A stretch of DNA of 64,000 bases from Ruminococcus sp. (GTDB taxonomy: Bacteria; Bacillota; Clostridia; Oscillospirales; Ruminococcaceae). Below the pieces are notes generated by a model. That model saw only the letters and a list, made by a program, of their open reading frames with translations, was not told the origin of the DNA and searched no databases. Location of the stretch: assembly GCA_017626015.1 (NCBI GenBank), contig JAGAJO010000012.1, positions 109,752 through 173,751 of the forward strand, read 5' to 3'. A program made the position numbers and the translations under genes. Of the stretch, positions 45,242-56,800 are shown in pieces (the stretch's first letter is position 1; the number at the start of each line of letters is the position of its first letter).

Positions 45242-46537
45242 CTAAAATTCCGAAATAACGCCCTGTCCGCCATCTGCTCCATAGCCGTATACGTTTGAAA
45301 GAGTGAGCTTTTCAACATTCCGTGAAACCAGAATATAGCTTTTTCCGTCGTTCGGTATTATGTCCACAGGCTCTGAGGGAGCAACGTCAAATATCCTGCC
45401 CTTGAGCATTATATTGTCGCTTTCCTTGAGATGAACGATAACATCTCTGAAAATAATATCGGTTATATTTTTGTCCACGCCAATAAGTCCCACAGCGTTT
45501 TCCGAATGGCAGACAATCCCGCTGAAAATAATATTTCTCACACTGTATTTTACATCAGTCCTCGGGACAGCGTCAACATAATTATGGTGGTAGGTCGTCA
45601 TAATGAATATCGGTTCGCCGTTGCCCCACCAGTTCCCCGCACGGACTCTTGTATCGATAACCATATTTGATACGGTGATGTTTTCGACTATGCCCGAGCC
45701 TTTGCTTGCCATGATACAAATGCCTCTGTTGCTGTCCCGAATGGTACAGTTTGTTATAGTCACATTTCTGACGATACTATGCATATAACCGATACTGAGC
45801 GCTTTGGAAAAGCTTCTCATCATACAATCGGATATAACTACATTTTCACAGGGCTTGTTCCAGTCTGTTATTGCGGAAAGAGCAATACAGTCGTCCGCCG
45901 TATCTATATTGCAGCCCCGAATTAACACTCCGTTGCAGCTGCAAAAATGCATTCCGTCATTGTTGGGGACATTTGGGTGACCCTTTACCGTAACGTCGGT
46001 CACACGGACATTTTCCGATTCGATAAAGCTCATTGTCCAGCAAGGAGCATTTAGGATCGTTATCCCGCTTACGGTAATATTTTTTGCACGATAAAAGAAG
46101 ATAGGTTGATTTGGTCTTCCCGTGCAGGTGTAGGGACATTCTGCTATCTGTTCCTCCGTCAGTGCAGCTTCGGGAAGCGCAGGTTTGTTCTTATCATAAA
46201 AGCTGTCTCCCCGCAGGTCTATGGTACCCTCGCCGTAAAGCCTTATGCCGTCAGCGTTCATACTGTACAGCAGCGAAAGAGTATCTCCCATTTCGTTGTG
46301 AAAATATCCGTTTGAGCGATAGTCCGACAGATCTTCACTTGCTCTGAGTACGGCATTCCTCTCTAGCCTTACAGATACGGAATGAAGATCAAGCGTTCCC
46401 GTAACATACACTCCCGCAGGAAAGCATACCTCTGCGCCTGATTTTTCCGCAAGGTCAATAACCGACTGGAGCTTCTCAGTCTGCACGGAATTACTGTCGG
46501 GGATAACTCCGTGATCCGTGACATAAATGGTTTTCAT
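45242..46537 (-). CDS. GH28-family polygalacturonase-like glycosidase
   Basis: 431 residues; ATG 46537 with AAGGCGG. No signal peptide is visible, so it should act inside the cell on imported oligosaccharides. It has a right-handed beta-helix with many Asn/Ile/Val turns. GH28 signatures are NNDGMHF, TADDCIAL and ALSIGYMHS, with NRGICI in place of the usual RIK region. It cleaves galacturonan or rhamnogalacturonan pieces from pectin. It is convergent with the AraC gene (4 bases between), which links it physically to the glycan locus. Confidence 0.92.
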   Translation of the reverse strand: MKTIYVTDHGVIPDSNSVQTEKLQSVIDLAEKSGAEVCFPAGVYVTGTLDLHSVSVRLERNAVLRASEDLSDYRSNGYFHNEMGDTLSLLYSMNADGIRLYGEGTIDLRGDSFYDKNKPALPEAALTEEQIAECPYTCTGRPNQPIFFYRAKNITVSGITILNAPCWTMSFIESENVRVTDVTVKGHPNVPNNDGMHFCSCNGVLIRGCNIDTADDCIALSAITDWNKPCENVVISDCMMRSFSKALSIGYMHSIVRNVTITNCTIRDSNRGICIMASKGSGIVENITVSNMVIDTRVRAGNWWGNGEPIFIMTTYHHNYVDAVPRTDVKYSVRNIIFSGIVCHSENAVGLIGVDKNITDIIFRDVIVHLKESDNIMLKGRIFDVAPSEPVDIIPNDGKSYILVSRNVEKLTLSNVYGYGADGGQGVISEF

Positions 46538-46639
46538 ATAGATACCGCCTTTTGTTTTGTATTGTTGTGCGTTTATTATAGCATACTGATACGCCGGACG
46601 TCTTGCGGTATCTTGATCGGTTTATGTGCTATTTTGATG

Positions 46640-46812
46640 TATCATTCTGCTTGCCTATCACGACAAGGAAATTCTTCACGGGATAAATATGGTATGTCCC
46701 CCATTAAATTCAGGCTTTTAGCTGCACGACAAAAGCGACCAAGATCTCTCTTAGTCGCTTTGCATAAGTTTTCTTCTTAAACTTTGTCTAACTTTTGGGG
46801 GGCAATTCAAAC
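46640..46812 (+). mobile_element. Remnant of an IS3-family insertion sequence (right end)
   Basis: The plus strand reads YGMSPIKFRLLAARQK, which matches the usual C-terminus of IS3 OrfB transposases (GLSPxxYR/FR). About 90 bases later comes GTCTAACTTTTGGGGGGCA, the typical IS3-group terminal sequence. No intact transposase or left end is present. An inverted repeat at 46732-46761 (AAAGCGAC/GTCGCTTT) lies within it. The surrounding ~300 bases between the GH28 and sortase genes hold nothing else that I recognise. Confidence 0.65.
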
Positions 46813-46846
46813 AAGCAGGCTGTTATCTAAATATAGACCTCAATCC

Positions 46847-47461
46847 TCACTTCAAAATCCTGCATCTCAGCACATACCTGTAATAGCCGCTGTAATTGCA
46901 GGTGAATAAAGACAGATCCCAGTCCGAACCGCCCTCAAGGAGCTTACGGTGTTCGTAACCGCCGATAAGCTGTATCTCATTGACGGCAAACTCATAGCTT
47001 ACTCCCCTGTGATCTGTGAAGAAAATACTGTCACCCTCGTTTACCTGGTCAAGATCCTGAAGAAAGGATCTGTAATTGTGTCCGCAGATTATCATATCAT
47101 CAGTCTCTAGGCTGCCGCTGTATCGGCATAGGCTTTCAGACATCTGATCGTAGGAATACCCATATGATACTGGCAGCTCAACTCCGATCTCAGGTATTGT
47201 AAGTATACCGCAGTATCTCTCATCATCAACAATGATAAAATCTTCACTTGTTTCTTCATCAGCACTGTTATTACCGGATATATCGGGAAATGAGCTATCA
47301 GCAGGGATTTCAGTCATACGATCTCTGAGTTCGCTGACAATATGTTCTGACTTCTCTTTCGCCCTGCGGTCGATACTCATATTTACCGTTTCAAGAACTG
47401 CGCTTGATAAAAGAAATACTATCCCCAGTGCGATCAGAACTCCGCTGCGGCTAATCTTCAT
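46847..47461 (-). CDS. Sortase (non-class-C type)
   Basis: 204 residues from ATG 47461, overlapping the preceding gene by 11 bases. One N-terminal membrane helix (GVLIALGIVFLLSSAVLE) precedes the sortase barrel. Catalytic residues: His in MIICGHNYRSF, Cys in LSLFTCNYSG and Arg in YYRYVLRCRI. It lacks the lid and C-terminal helix of pilus-polymerising sortases. It is the last gene of the operon and could attach finished pili to the wall or process a separate substrate such as the NPNTG-bearing mannanase. Class assignment is uncertain. Confidence 0.9.
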   Translation of the reverse strand: MKISRSGVLIALGIVFLLSSAVLETVNMSIDRRAKEKSEHIVSELRDRMTEIPADSSFPDISGNNSADEETSEDFIIVDDERYCGILTIPEIGVELPVSYGYSYDQMSESLCRYSGSLETDDMIICGHNYRSFLQDLDQVNEGDSIFFTDHRGVSYEFAVNEIQLIGGYEHRKLLEGGSDWDLSLFTCNYSGYYRYVLRCRILK

Positions 47462-48185
47462 TGCGTTTTCTGAAGCAACGGTCAGCATACCCTATGACTA
47501 TCAGTGTAATACCGGCGATCGCAAGTACGGGAACAGGCCATTTGAGCTGACCCGTCTGAGGAATTTTTTCTCCTTGATCGGGCGGATTACTGCTGTCATC
47601 AGGCTTTGACGAATCACTTACAGAGGAATCAGGCGTACTGTCCGGCTCGCTTGAATCGTCGTTCACGGTCAGAAACTTCGGAGACGCCTTTACTTTATTG
47701 TAATACTGTCCGTCCTCATAAAGCGGAGCCTCCACCAGAAAGGGTCTTATCATATATTTTTCGCTGCCTGACGCATCAATAAGGTATATACCCTTTTCAA
47801 CTTCTCCGAAATCCGCAATGCCGTTTTCGTCGGACACCAAAACCGAAGCCGCAGGAATATTGTTCTCCTGTATAAAGCTAAGTACAGCCTCTGCGTTTTC
47901 CATAGTAAAGCCCTTTTCGGAAGTGGAAAAATCAAGCTGTGATATTATAGGCTCAAACTCCTCTGCCGGAGTAAATTCGCGTTTCATATAGTCGGTGAAG
48001 TCTGCTAACTTGTACATTGATACCTCAACGCCGCCTGCCGTTATATCCTTCTGAGGGTCGGTCAGCAGAATTGTTATATAAACGCTGTCGTCCTCCGCCG
48101 ACGCAGGTAACGATGAAAAAAATAAGCATAACGTTACAAACGCCGTTATTATTGCATTTAACTTTAAAGAGGCGTTTTTCTTCAT
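47451..48185 (-). CDS. Minor pilin / SpaA-type surface protein with IPQTG anchor
   Basis: 244 residues from ATG 48185 with AAGGAGGGG. Signal peptide ends near PASAED. A single beta-sandwich domain (about 35-175, GIYLIDASGSEKYMIRPFLVEAPL) resembles minor pilins. A Ser/Pro/Asp-rich linker follows, then the sorting signal IPQTG, a hydrophobic helix and a basic tail. Located between the two sortase genes, it is a candidate base pilin that links the shaft to peptidoglycan. Confidence 0.88.
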   Translation of the reverse strand: MKKNASLKLNAIITAFVTLCLFFSSLPASAEDDSVYITILLTDPQKDITAGGVEVSMYKLADFTDYMKREFTPAEEFEPIISQLDFSTSEKGFTMENAEAVLSFIQENNIPAASVLVSDENGIADFGEVEKGIYLIDASGSEKYMIRPFLVEAPLYEDGQYYNKVKASPKFLTVNDDSSEPDSTPDSSVSDSSKPDDSSNPPDQGEKIPQTGQLKWPVPVLAIAGITLIVIGYADRCFRKRNED

Positions 48186-48198
48186 TGCTATCCCCTCC

Positions 48199-49086
48199 TT
48201 ACTTCTGATATTTATCCAGTATTGCACGGCGTCTTAAATACTCCTCACGGCTCAGCCTGCGGGTCTTGTATTTCGACGATACGTAAAGCAGTACTACCAT
48301 CGACAATGTCCACAGTACGATACCCACAGCTATGGCTACATACGCTTTGTTTATTCTGCGTGCCTCGGAGTAGATCAGCAGATCGACCTCGGTGGTCTCG
48401 ACCCTTTTCCCATTGACAAGCAACCTGTGCGTATTTATTCCGTAGGGTGTACAGGTCACCAGCGTTATGATGTCCTCGCCGCCAATTATTCTCAGCTGGG
48501 CAAGCTCTTTGGGTTCGACTATCTTAATATCATTGACCTCATAGCACAGCATGTCGTTCAGTATATGTATCTCAAAATAATCCCCTTTTTCAAGCTGGTC
48601 AAGATCGTTGAAAAGTCTTGCGGACGGAAGTCCTCTGTGACCCAATATCACTGCGTGGGTATTTACTCCGCCCACAGGCACGGATGAAGCCGGCGAATGC
48701 CCTGAGGCAACACGAAGGATACTCTCCTCCGTACCGTGGTATATCGGAAGCTCAACATCAATAGTAGGGATAACCAGATATCCCATGATACCGTCTTTGT
48801 TGATATTGAGCACGTCCTCATAATCGGCTGTGCCGTCGGGTACAGGCTTTCCGCTCTGCTGACTGCTGTACAGAGCCTGATTGTAAAGCGTTGCCGCTGT
48901 TTTCATTCGTTCAAGCTCTGAATTATCTGTACTGTCCACTGTATTCCTGTAATCGGTGATCGCTCTGGACTGCACCTTGGAGTTCCAGTAATCACTAACG
49001 GTAGGATATGCGACAATGGCGATACCTAAGAGAAATATTATCATCATTATTATGTTAAAACAATGCTTTTTAAGAAATCTTTTCAT
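48199..49086 (-). CDS. srtC: Class C (pilus-polymerising) sortase
   Basis: 295 residues; ATG 49086 with GGCGG upstream. N-terminal membrane anchor (about 8-28) and C-terminal helix (KAYVAIAVGIVLWTLSMVVLLYV) bracket the barrel. A ~60-residue helical stretch precedes the barrel. Catalytic residues: His in VILGHRGLPS, Cys in IITLVTCTPYG and Arg in NTHRLLVNGKRV. Two-membrane-helix sortases of this kind crosslink pilin subunits through a Lys of the next subunit. It directly follows the major pilin gene (24 bases). Confidence 0.94.
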   Translation of the reverse strand: MKRFLKKHCFNIIMMIIFLLGIAIVAYPTVSDYWNSKVQSRAITDYRNTVDSTDNSELERMKTAATLYNQALYSSQQSGKPVPDGTADYEDVLNINKDGIMGYLVIPTIDVELPIYHGTEESILRVASGHSPASSVPVGGVNTHAVILGHRGLPSARLFNDLDQLEKGDYFEIHILNDMLCYEVNDIKIVEPKELAQLRIIGGEDIITLVTCTPYGINTHRLLVNGKRVETTEVDLLIYSEARRINKAYVAIAVGIVLWTLSMVVLLYVSSKYKTRRLSREEYLRRRAILDKYQK

Positions 49087-49110
49087 ACTACCGCCATTGT
49101 CCAATTAAAA

Positions 49111-50784
49111 TTACTGCTTTTTCCTTGCAACTTGTCTTGCTGTAACGCTTATAACAGCTATTGCGATAAGAAGTCCGCCGACAACATAGATAAGAACCGT
49201 ACCCATTCCGCCTGTGCTTGGCAGCAGTGTACCCGTGGTATTTTCTATCTCAGTTCTGATACCTGCATTATCAGCAAGAAGAGCATACGATGCGCCCGTT
49301 GCAGGAGCTGTCAGTTTATCCAAAGCACCGTTTACAAACTCAGGCTCTATCTTTACATTAATATCCGCCTCGAGCAGATCGTAGCCCTTTGGAGCAGTTG
49401 TTTCCTTAAGAGCATAGTCTCCTGCGCCGAGACCGATGATGCTGATGTTTCCGTTTGCGTCCGAAACTACCTTTGTGACAGTACCTGTCGTTTCAGTAAC
49501 GTCCGCAACACGGTAAGCTGTTCCGTCCTTGACAAATTTGATAGGGTCTGTTGCGCCGTTCTTTCTTACTTCAAACTCCGCTCCCTCGAGAGGTTTCTTA
49601 GGATCGGTGTCTTTTGCAAATTTAAAAATATCAAGCTCGAAAGTGTAAACATTTACAGTATCGTCCGCAGAGTCGTTAGTCGTATCGGTATGAGGATCGT
49701 TGCTGTATGTGATCTTTGCAGTATTGGGATTTGCATCAGGCGAGATCACAGCGTCCTTATTAAGGTTTGCGGAATAATCGAAAGTTATCGCCGTTCCCTG
49801 AGCGTACGGCTTTTCGGTTATCAGATTATAGAAATCGGTGAACGTAACTGTTATGGTCGTTATGCCTGTGTCTGCGTTTGTGTCGGAAACAACTGTGTAG
49901 AGCGTGTCACCTGTTGCAGGATTCTCGATCTTGTCCGTACCGATCTTTACTTCCATATCGTTATTGTATGTAAGTCCCTCGCTCATTGTATCGGTCATTT
50001 TAAAGGTGTATTCCGTATATCCAGTAAGATCCGGTACCTCTGAGGTCACACGGAAATCGACCTTATCGCCGATATTTGCGGAGTCTGCGTCAACAAGATT
50101 TTCCGTTGCAGTTCCCTTATTCTGAACGATCTTCTTTTCAACTGTGGGAACGCCTACCTTGACGTCGATAGTGATCTCATATGCGCCTGTGGTCGGGTCG
50201 TTCTTGTTAGGAGTCCATGTGGTCGTATCGAGAGCGCAGGCTGTAACTACAGTCTTTGTGCTGTTGTCCAGTGGAGAGCCCTCACCGTAGATAAGATAGT
50301 AGCCAAGCTCAAGATCGTCAAATACGGCAGTTTCGATATCTGAATCTGCTGTTGCTGCTGCTGTCTTAGTTATCGGAGATATGGTACTGCCCGTTTTCGT
50401 TGCAAAACTGTATACATAGTTTGCAAACGTTTCAATATCCTTTGCTGTGTCAAGATTGCTTACGAAATTGTAAATCGTCGATGTTTTGGTTTCGTCTACC
50501 TCTGCGTCAGGGAAAACCGCCGCAAAGCCGCTGTCGCTGAACAATCCTGTAAACGCTGCATTCAGAGTATATGCGTAAGTTTCATGAGCATCGTCCTGCA
50601 CAAGATCAAAAACCTTATACGCTTTATACGCTTTGTCTCTGATAGAAACGTGGGTCTCACTCTTTTTGTTCTGTATGGTGATCTTTCCTTTGGGTGTTTC
50701 TGCTGCAAATGCGCTTATACTAAGGCACATTGCAAGGGTCATAGCGGCGAGTATCACGCCAACTATTCGTTTTAACTTTTTCAT
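49111..50784 (-). CDS. Major (backbone) pilin with LPSTG anchor
   Basis: 557 residues; ATG 50784 with AGGAGG. Signal peptide MKKLKRIVGVILAAMTLA...AFAAE. An N-terminal domain, a middle fimbrial isopeptide-forming domain (about 215-420) and a CnaB-like domain follow. The CnaB-like domain has the E-box YALKETTAPKGYD, whose Glu catalyses an internal isopeptide bond. The C-terminus is LPSTGG, a hydrophobic helix and RKKQ. This is the standard layout of a Gram-positive pilus shaft subunit polymerised by the adjacent class C sortase. The Lys that joins subunits could not be fixed with certainty. Confidence 0.93.
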   Translation of the reverse strand: MKKLKRIVGVILAAMTLAMCLSISAFAAETPKGKITIQNKKSETHVSIRDKAYKAYKVFDLVQDDAHETYAYTLNAAFTGLFSDSGFAAVFPDAEVDETKTSTIYNFVSNLDTAKDIETFANYVYSFATKTGSTISPITKTAAATADSDIETAVFDDLELGYYLIYGEGSPLDNSTKTVVTACALDTTTWTPNKNDPTTGAYEITIDVKVGVPTVEKKIVQNKGTATENLVDADSANIGDKVDFRVTSEVPDLTGYTEYTFKMTDTMSEGLTYNNDMEVKIGTDKIENPATGDTLYTVVSDTNADTGITTITVTFTDFYNLITEKPYAQGTAITFDYSANLNKDAVISPDANPNTAKITYSNDPHTDTTNDSADDTVNVYTFELDIFKFAKDTDPKKPLEGAEFEVRKNGATDPIKFVKDGTAYRVADVTETTGTVTKVVSDANGNISIIGLGAGDYALKETTAPKGYDLLEADINVKIEPEFVNGALDKLTAPATGASYALLADNAGIRTEIENTTGTLLPSTGGMGTVLIYVVGGLLIAIAVISVTARQVARKKQ

Positions 50785-50840
50785 ATAACGTCCTCCTGTT
50801 TTTTAGACAACACTTCACAAAGAGCTGCCTTAGATTTCTA

Positions 50841-53800
50841 TTATCGGCCCTGCTCAGGCAGGATTGCCTTCCTTTTTATGCGGACTATTACCGCCGCTGT
50901 TGATAACAGCATTACTGCTGCTCCTGCAAGAATAATGTAAAGCATTCCGCTGCCGCCTGTCATTGGCAGCTCCTCTGCGATCGGATCGGATATATCTACA
51001 TACAGCGTTTCCCCGCTGTTTACTTTACCTCTTTGCGCAATATGCAGCTTGTTTGTCAGCGTAAAGCCCTCAGGCGCTGCTGTTTCCACGAATGCGAAGG
51101 TATTTTCTACCTCACTGGGATAGGTTATACGTCCGTTCTCATTCGTCATGCTCAGATCTATAAAGTAGTAGACCGTAGCTGTTCCGTTGCTGTCAACGAT
51201 CCTGTAAAGCTGACTGAAATCCTGTCCTATGCTGTTTACGTCCGTAAGTTCCGTGACCATTCCGGGGATAGCGGTAAAGTCCGCATAGCTGTCCTTTGCA
51301 GCCGTAAGTCTTGACGTATCCACCGTTGTCAGGACGTGCAGCTTTTTATTGCCTGTTTCAAGAGTCCGAACGTTCTGCACTGCGCCTATGTACCCGTCAA
51401 CGTGCTCGCTCCACTTCTGCTGAACAAGAGCCTCAAATTCGGGACTTCCCGAAGTACCTGTTATCACTCCGTATCTTGCAATGCCTGCGCCCTCCAGAGG
51501 AGTGCTGTCCTTTGCGCTGGACTTTCTTACTCTTATTGAATAATCATCGTAAATATTCGCACAGCTTATCTTGTATCTGCCGTTTCTGACGTAGGTTATG
51601 GTGCATGAATTTGTCTTAATTCCCTGCATTGTGGAGAATACGACGTTTTCAGGGAGATTTATTTCCGTAAACGTATATTTCTCACCCTCAGTCCATGAGA
51701 ATTTCTCCGCTGTAACGGCATAAGAGTAATTTCCATCGCCGTCCTGCGAAAGAGAATATTTCATCGGCTTGTCGAGGCTTACATACTCGCCACTGTCTAT
51801 CTGCTCGGGAGTGAGCTTTACGATCGTGAAGTCAATATTTCCGTCTGCAAGGGCTTTGAAAAGCTCCTGCTCGTTTGTGTAGTCTATCGGATCGCCCTTG
51901 TAGACCGCAAATTCAGCGGATGCGTTAAGCTCTGCAGCGGTTATATCCCTGCCGGTGCCGGCTTTAAGTGTCTTTTGTATTTTCGGTGTAGTAGCCGTCA
52001 TTATTCCTACATTGAGGGACGAAGCCGAAAGCTCCTGATAAACATCCGAGCCATCTGCTATGGGGACTGAATACCTGTAACCGAAATTGTTCCAAGCTAT
52101 CTGACCGGGCTTTACGTTGCCGTATATCCTTGCGTTTGCCTCTATGGTAAGGGTATGCTCCTCAGCAATTCCATTGCCGCCTTTGACAACAACTCTGAAC
52201 GAACGTATATCCTCTATATTGAGAGTATTGTCCGCTATCTGCTGAGCCGCATCTTCAAGAGACAGCCATTTTGCGTCCGCCGCACCGTCCCAGTCCTCGG
52301 GAGTAAATTCTGTTGCGGTAGAAAATTCTATGGTGTATCCAAGCTCTGTATCGCTGAATGCACTACTGTCTGCAACACGCCTGATCTCTGTTATCTCGTT
52401 CTCAGCGCCCTCGTCCAGAACCCTGAATTTATTCTCCGCTATCTCTGTGAGCGCCACCAGGAATTCGCTGTGTCTCTGGGCGGTCTCGTCGCCGTAGGAC
52501 ATATGGTCGCCTATCTCGGGGAGATCGTCGATTATGACCATTCTGTTTATGGGCTGAATGCATTGATTGTTAACGCTCAGCGCATAAGTGAACGGAGAGC
52601 ATGGCGGGTATTCCGATGTCTCGTCCCATTCCTGTTCGTCGTCCCATTTGAGAACGATGTAGTTATGGGTCGAGCGTGACGCCGCATTATTGGTGTGGTC
52701 AGAATCGTCAGTTATGGTCTTCCATGAAGTCGTACTGAAAGCGCCCGATATTGTTACCATTGACGATGTCTCGATACCCTCGGGGTTGCCGCTTCCGTCT
52801 CTTACAACTGCACCTTGAATAACATTATCGGCATCGTAGGCTCTGTTGGGTGATAACTCAACTTTGTTTATGTAGCTGCCCAACGCCATTTCGCTATGCG
52901 GCAGTTTGGTCTGAACTGTCATTGTTGCGTAGCCGCCTGCAGGGATAGACACTACCTTTCTGGAATTCTCGTCAAATGTGATCTGAAGAATACAGTTGTA
53001 TTTTTCATCTATGTCAAATTTGATCTTGGCTTTGACGTGTTGGAAATCAAGGTCAGGTCCATATTTCCCTTTTGTGCCTGTATAAAAACTGCATTCCTTT
53101 TCCTCACCTAGCTTTACCGAATAAGAATTATAATAATAGGTTTTATCATAATAATCTGAACATGTTTTAAATTGTACCGTAATATCTTCCTTGGTATATT
53201 TATCAAGAGCTTTAGTTATTTCATTGCCGTCAGCGTCTTTAAATATAATGTCGCTAAGAAAAGTACACTTTGAATTAACCACGGTCAACGGGAAATCAGA
53301 AGATCTTCCGTATTTATCATAAAGCGTATAATACGCATCCCCAGTAAAATAGAACGGATACTGCATAGTGTCTGTGATAGTGTATTTATCTAATGAATTT
53401 GTTCCGTTGTTGGAATAAGTCATAGTCCATTCCGCCGTATCGGTCGATTCCATCAGACCTGTCACACAGTCCACTTTATCGCCCTGCGGAGTTATCTTTG
53501 AGGTTATCTGCTTTGTAACTCCTGGTACGATATTTCCCCTTACAAGGTCAACGTCTGAGGTCAGCCAGTCTGAGGTATACTTGCCCTCCAGCCCCGCAGT
53601 GGAGGCATCAAAATCGCTCCAAATATCACAATCGCCGTCGTTTTTGGATTCAGGATATTTATTATAATTGCCTGTGACAGTAACTCCCTCTGACTTTGTA
53701 AAGCCCGCATCGTTATAGTCGTAATACTGCATTGAAACTCTGTTATTTGCAATATCCTCGGTGTACCGATACTCGGGAACATAACATCTGTAACCGAACG

Positions 53801-56800
53801 AGACAGCCTGTCCTTTTTCAAGGTAACACATTTTCCTTTCGCTGTCGTAACCAATATTACTTTGAGTATATGTTGTGTTGCCTTCAGTACACTTATTGGA
53901 AAAGCTGAACTTCATTTTTTCCTGATAATCGCCGTTTACGTCATTTGTATCAACGGTAGTGTGTTCTACAAAGACAGACATATACTCAACGCTGTCATTA
54001 TTAACGTCTGTTACAGGCGAAAGAATGTTATTGATATTTCTTCCCGAATCGCCTTCTTTGTATCTGTATGTCAACAAATACTGATTGCGATATGTACCTG
54101 AATTATTTGCCTTTATATAATTGCTCTCGCTAATAGCAGAAGCCGAATATACCGAACCGTAATCGCTTACTGCACACATACCACGATAGGTAAAGCCCTT
54201 TGGCAGTGTGTCGATCATATCGTTAAGATACAGCCGTGCATTTCCCGAATTATATATTGTAACATAATATGTCACGATAGGGAAATTCATGGTGGCGTTA
54301 GAATATTCGGTTCTTGTACCCTTATTGGGTGCATTGTTGCCGGAGACATCAGCACTTTTTGCATCATACACCCCATAAACTCCTTTCTGCAAATAAGCCT
54401 GACCGGAGGCTTTGAGGTCGTGGGAGACCGTTGCCTCTTTGTTGCTTACACAGAAATGGTTGACTATGTGGTTGCCTGTGTCGAATGCCGACTGCTCGTA
54501 TTCAGTCCAGACCTTTCCCTCCGGATATTTCAGCGTTACGTAAATATCCAGCGTTTCGTGCGGTCTGAGGGTCAGTCCGCTGCGGACGTAGTTTTCAGCC
54601 GTTGTAACATCCGCAGGGTCAGGCAGTTCGGTCACGTCATTGAAATAAAGGTAGTACCGTTCTCCGTTGCTGCTCTCACCGTTGGGCTGGATATCGCTTA
54701 CCTTCCACTTGTCCGCAGAGGTGTTTGGCGTATCCATACTGCTGACTGTTGTCAAGGTCACGTCGTCATTTTTCCATACAAACTTGCCGTAGTTCTCTGG
54801 GAGCATATCGTATGCGTTTGTAAAATACTGATCGTAGTCACTGTGATTGTTCAGTGTAAGCTTATACGTAACAGAATTTCCCATGCCGATCTCGGTATGC
54901 TTTGAAAGCTTTTCGTTCTCGCCTGCGGGATCCTCAGTCACGATATTCTTGTTAAAGCTTGCGGACACAAACACGATCCTTGTATCGGAAATATATGCAT
55001 AGATCCTGTGTTTCTCACGTTCGCCCACGTATGCCCTGTTGTCCACGAACATATCGCCCGTGTTTACGGTAGAACCTGCCTTGTCATCTACAATGGTCTT
55101 GTAGTTTACATAATTTTCGACTGCACCCTTTACCTCGTCAAAATACCAGTACATTCTGGTAGTGAGGTCCTTGAGGTTCTTCGTGACCTCTATCCTGTCC
55201 GCTTTGAGAAGCTTTCCTTTGCTATCATAGCCGAACCAGATATCCCGGTAAGTTCCGCCCTCGGACAGCAGATAGTAGTCTGCGCCGTCGACCGTAGCTG
55301 TTCTGAGTCCAGCCTCGGACAGCTTGACCGTGGTCTTGTTGCCGTCCTTGTCGGTAGTTATAAGCACTGCGTTCTCGTTGCCCGCAACAGGTGCGAGGGC
55401 TGACTGCGAGCCTGTCATATAGTCGTTGACAGGTACGCCGGTGAGTTCGCCTGTGCCCTTGTGGCTAACCTTTATCTGGAAATCAATAATGTCGCCGTTT
55501 TTAATGGTTTTGGCGTCTTTAACTCCGTTGACGGAGTAGTATTTGTAAATGTAAAATTCAGGATATTTGTCATATGCTCCAACCCAACCAGAGCTAACTG
55601 TTCTAGTGCTTCCATTTAATATATAAGTACACTGAGCAATATTTTTTCCAATATTACCATAATTCGTTCCCGAACGATGCTGATCATGATTTAAATCTTC
55701 AAAAATAGATTTGACAGTTGCAGGAATAACATATTCCCTTTCTTCAATAGAAGCAAATTCAGGAACTTTCATATTCCACACACAGCTATATGTTGTACCC
55801 GAACTATAACTACTAGAATTACCTGTAAGAACATTAATAAATTCGATAGCGTCAAAATATGCCTTTATTGTTTCATACTCCTGACCGCTGCCTATATTTA
55901 CGGTTTTATCACCGCAGGTCAGTACAAGGCAGCTTTTGTCCTCTGCCCACTTCATGGTAATGTTGTCGAGTTTTTCCATCGACTCGCCCTTTTCTATAGC
56001 GGGCACTTTTACTTCATTGCCGTTAATATCAGTAACAGGCTCTCTCTGCTTTTTATCACTTGTATCCTTATAACCATTTTTTATTGTAATAGTAAGTTCG
56101 TCACCGTATTTGTCGTTGAACATATAATCCATGTCCTCGGGACGTATTACATAATGATAAGGCACATCATCAGAGACCTTAGTTACTGTACCGGGCACAA
56201 TGCCAATATTTTTTACTTTTAAAGCAAATTCAATCTTTGAGTTCTCTGTAACGCCAAAATTTCTGTCTTTTGGATATTTTACGCCGTTATACAAAGCCGT
56301 TTTTTCAAATTGTATATCAGGCTTAGCCGTACCCAAAACAACGCTGGTCTTAGCAGCCTGCTCAAATACGCTGTCACGTGGAACTTCGGCATTATCGGTG
56401 TTTATAGTATGCTTTGTGGTGTTGTTTGGCTTCGCAAAGACATACTCGGGGTTCTGTATCACATTGCTGTAAATCTGCTTTTTCTGAGTAAAGTCGTAGT
56501 CGTCGGCAAGCTTGAAAATATCATCAGCATTGTACGTAATGGTGTGGTTTTGCGTACCCATTTCGTAGTTTGCATCGTTGGTAATAGTCGTACTTGAAAG
56601 ATTTTTGTTTTTTCTCGTATATGTCAGTACGGGAGTATTTTTTTCATCGTCCCAGACTACCTTTACGTCCTCGCATGTCGTATTCATGTACGCAAGCAAT
56701 ACATTTCCATTGGGAGTACGCAGATATATGTATGGCGATGAGCCTACGCAATAATAGTCGCCATTCTTGATAGCATTAACTATTTCAGGTTCCCACTCTA

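Noticed and set aside
49063-50043. 326-codon plus-strand frame opposite the major pilin gene
   Set aside because: Cys/Arg/Ser-rich shadow translation with no start signal; the pilin gene is unambiguous.
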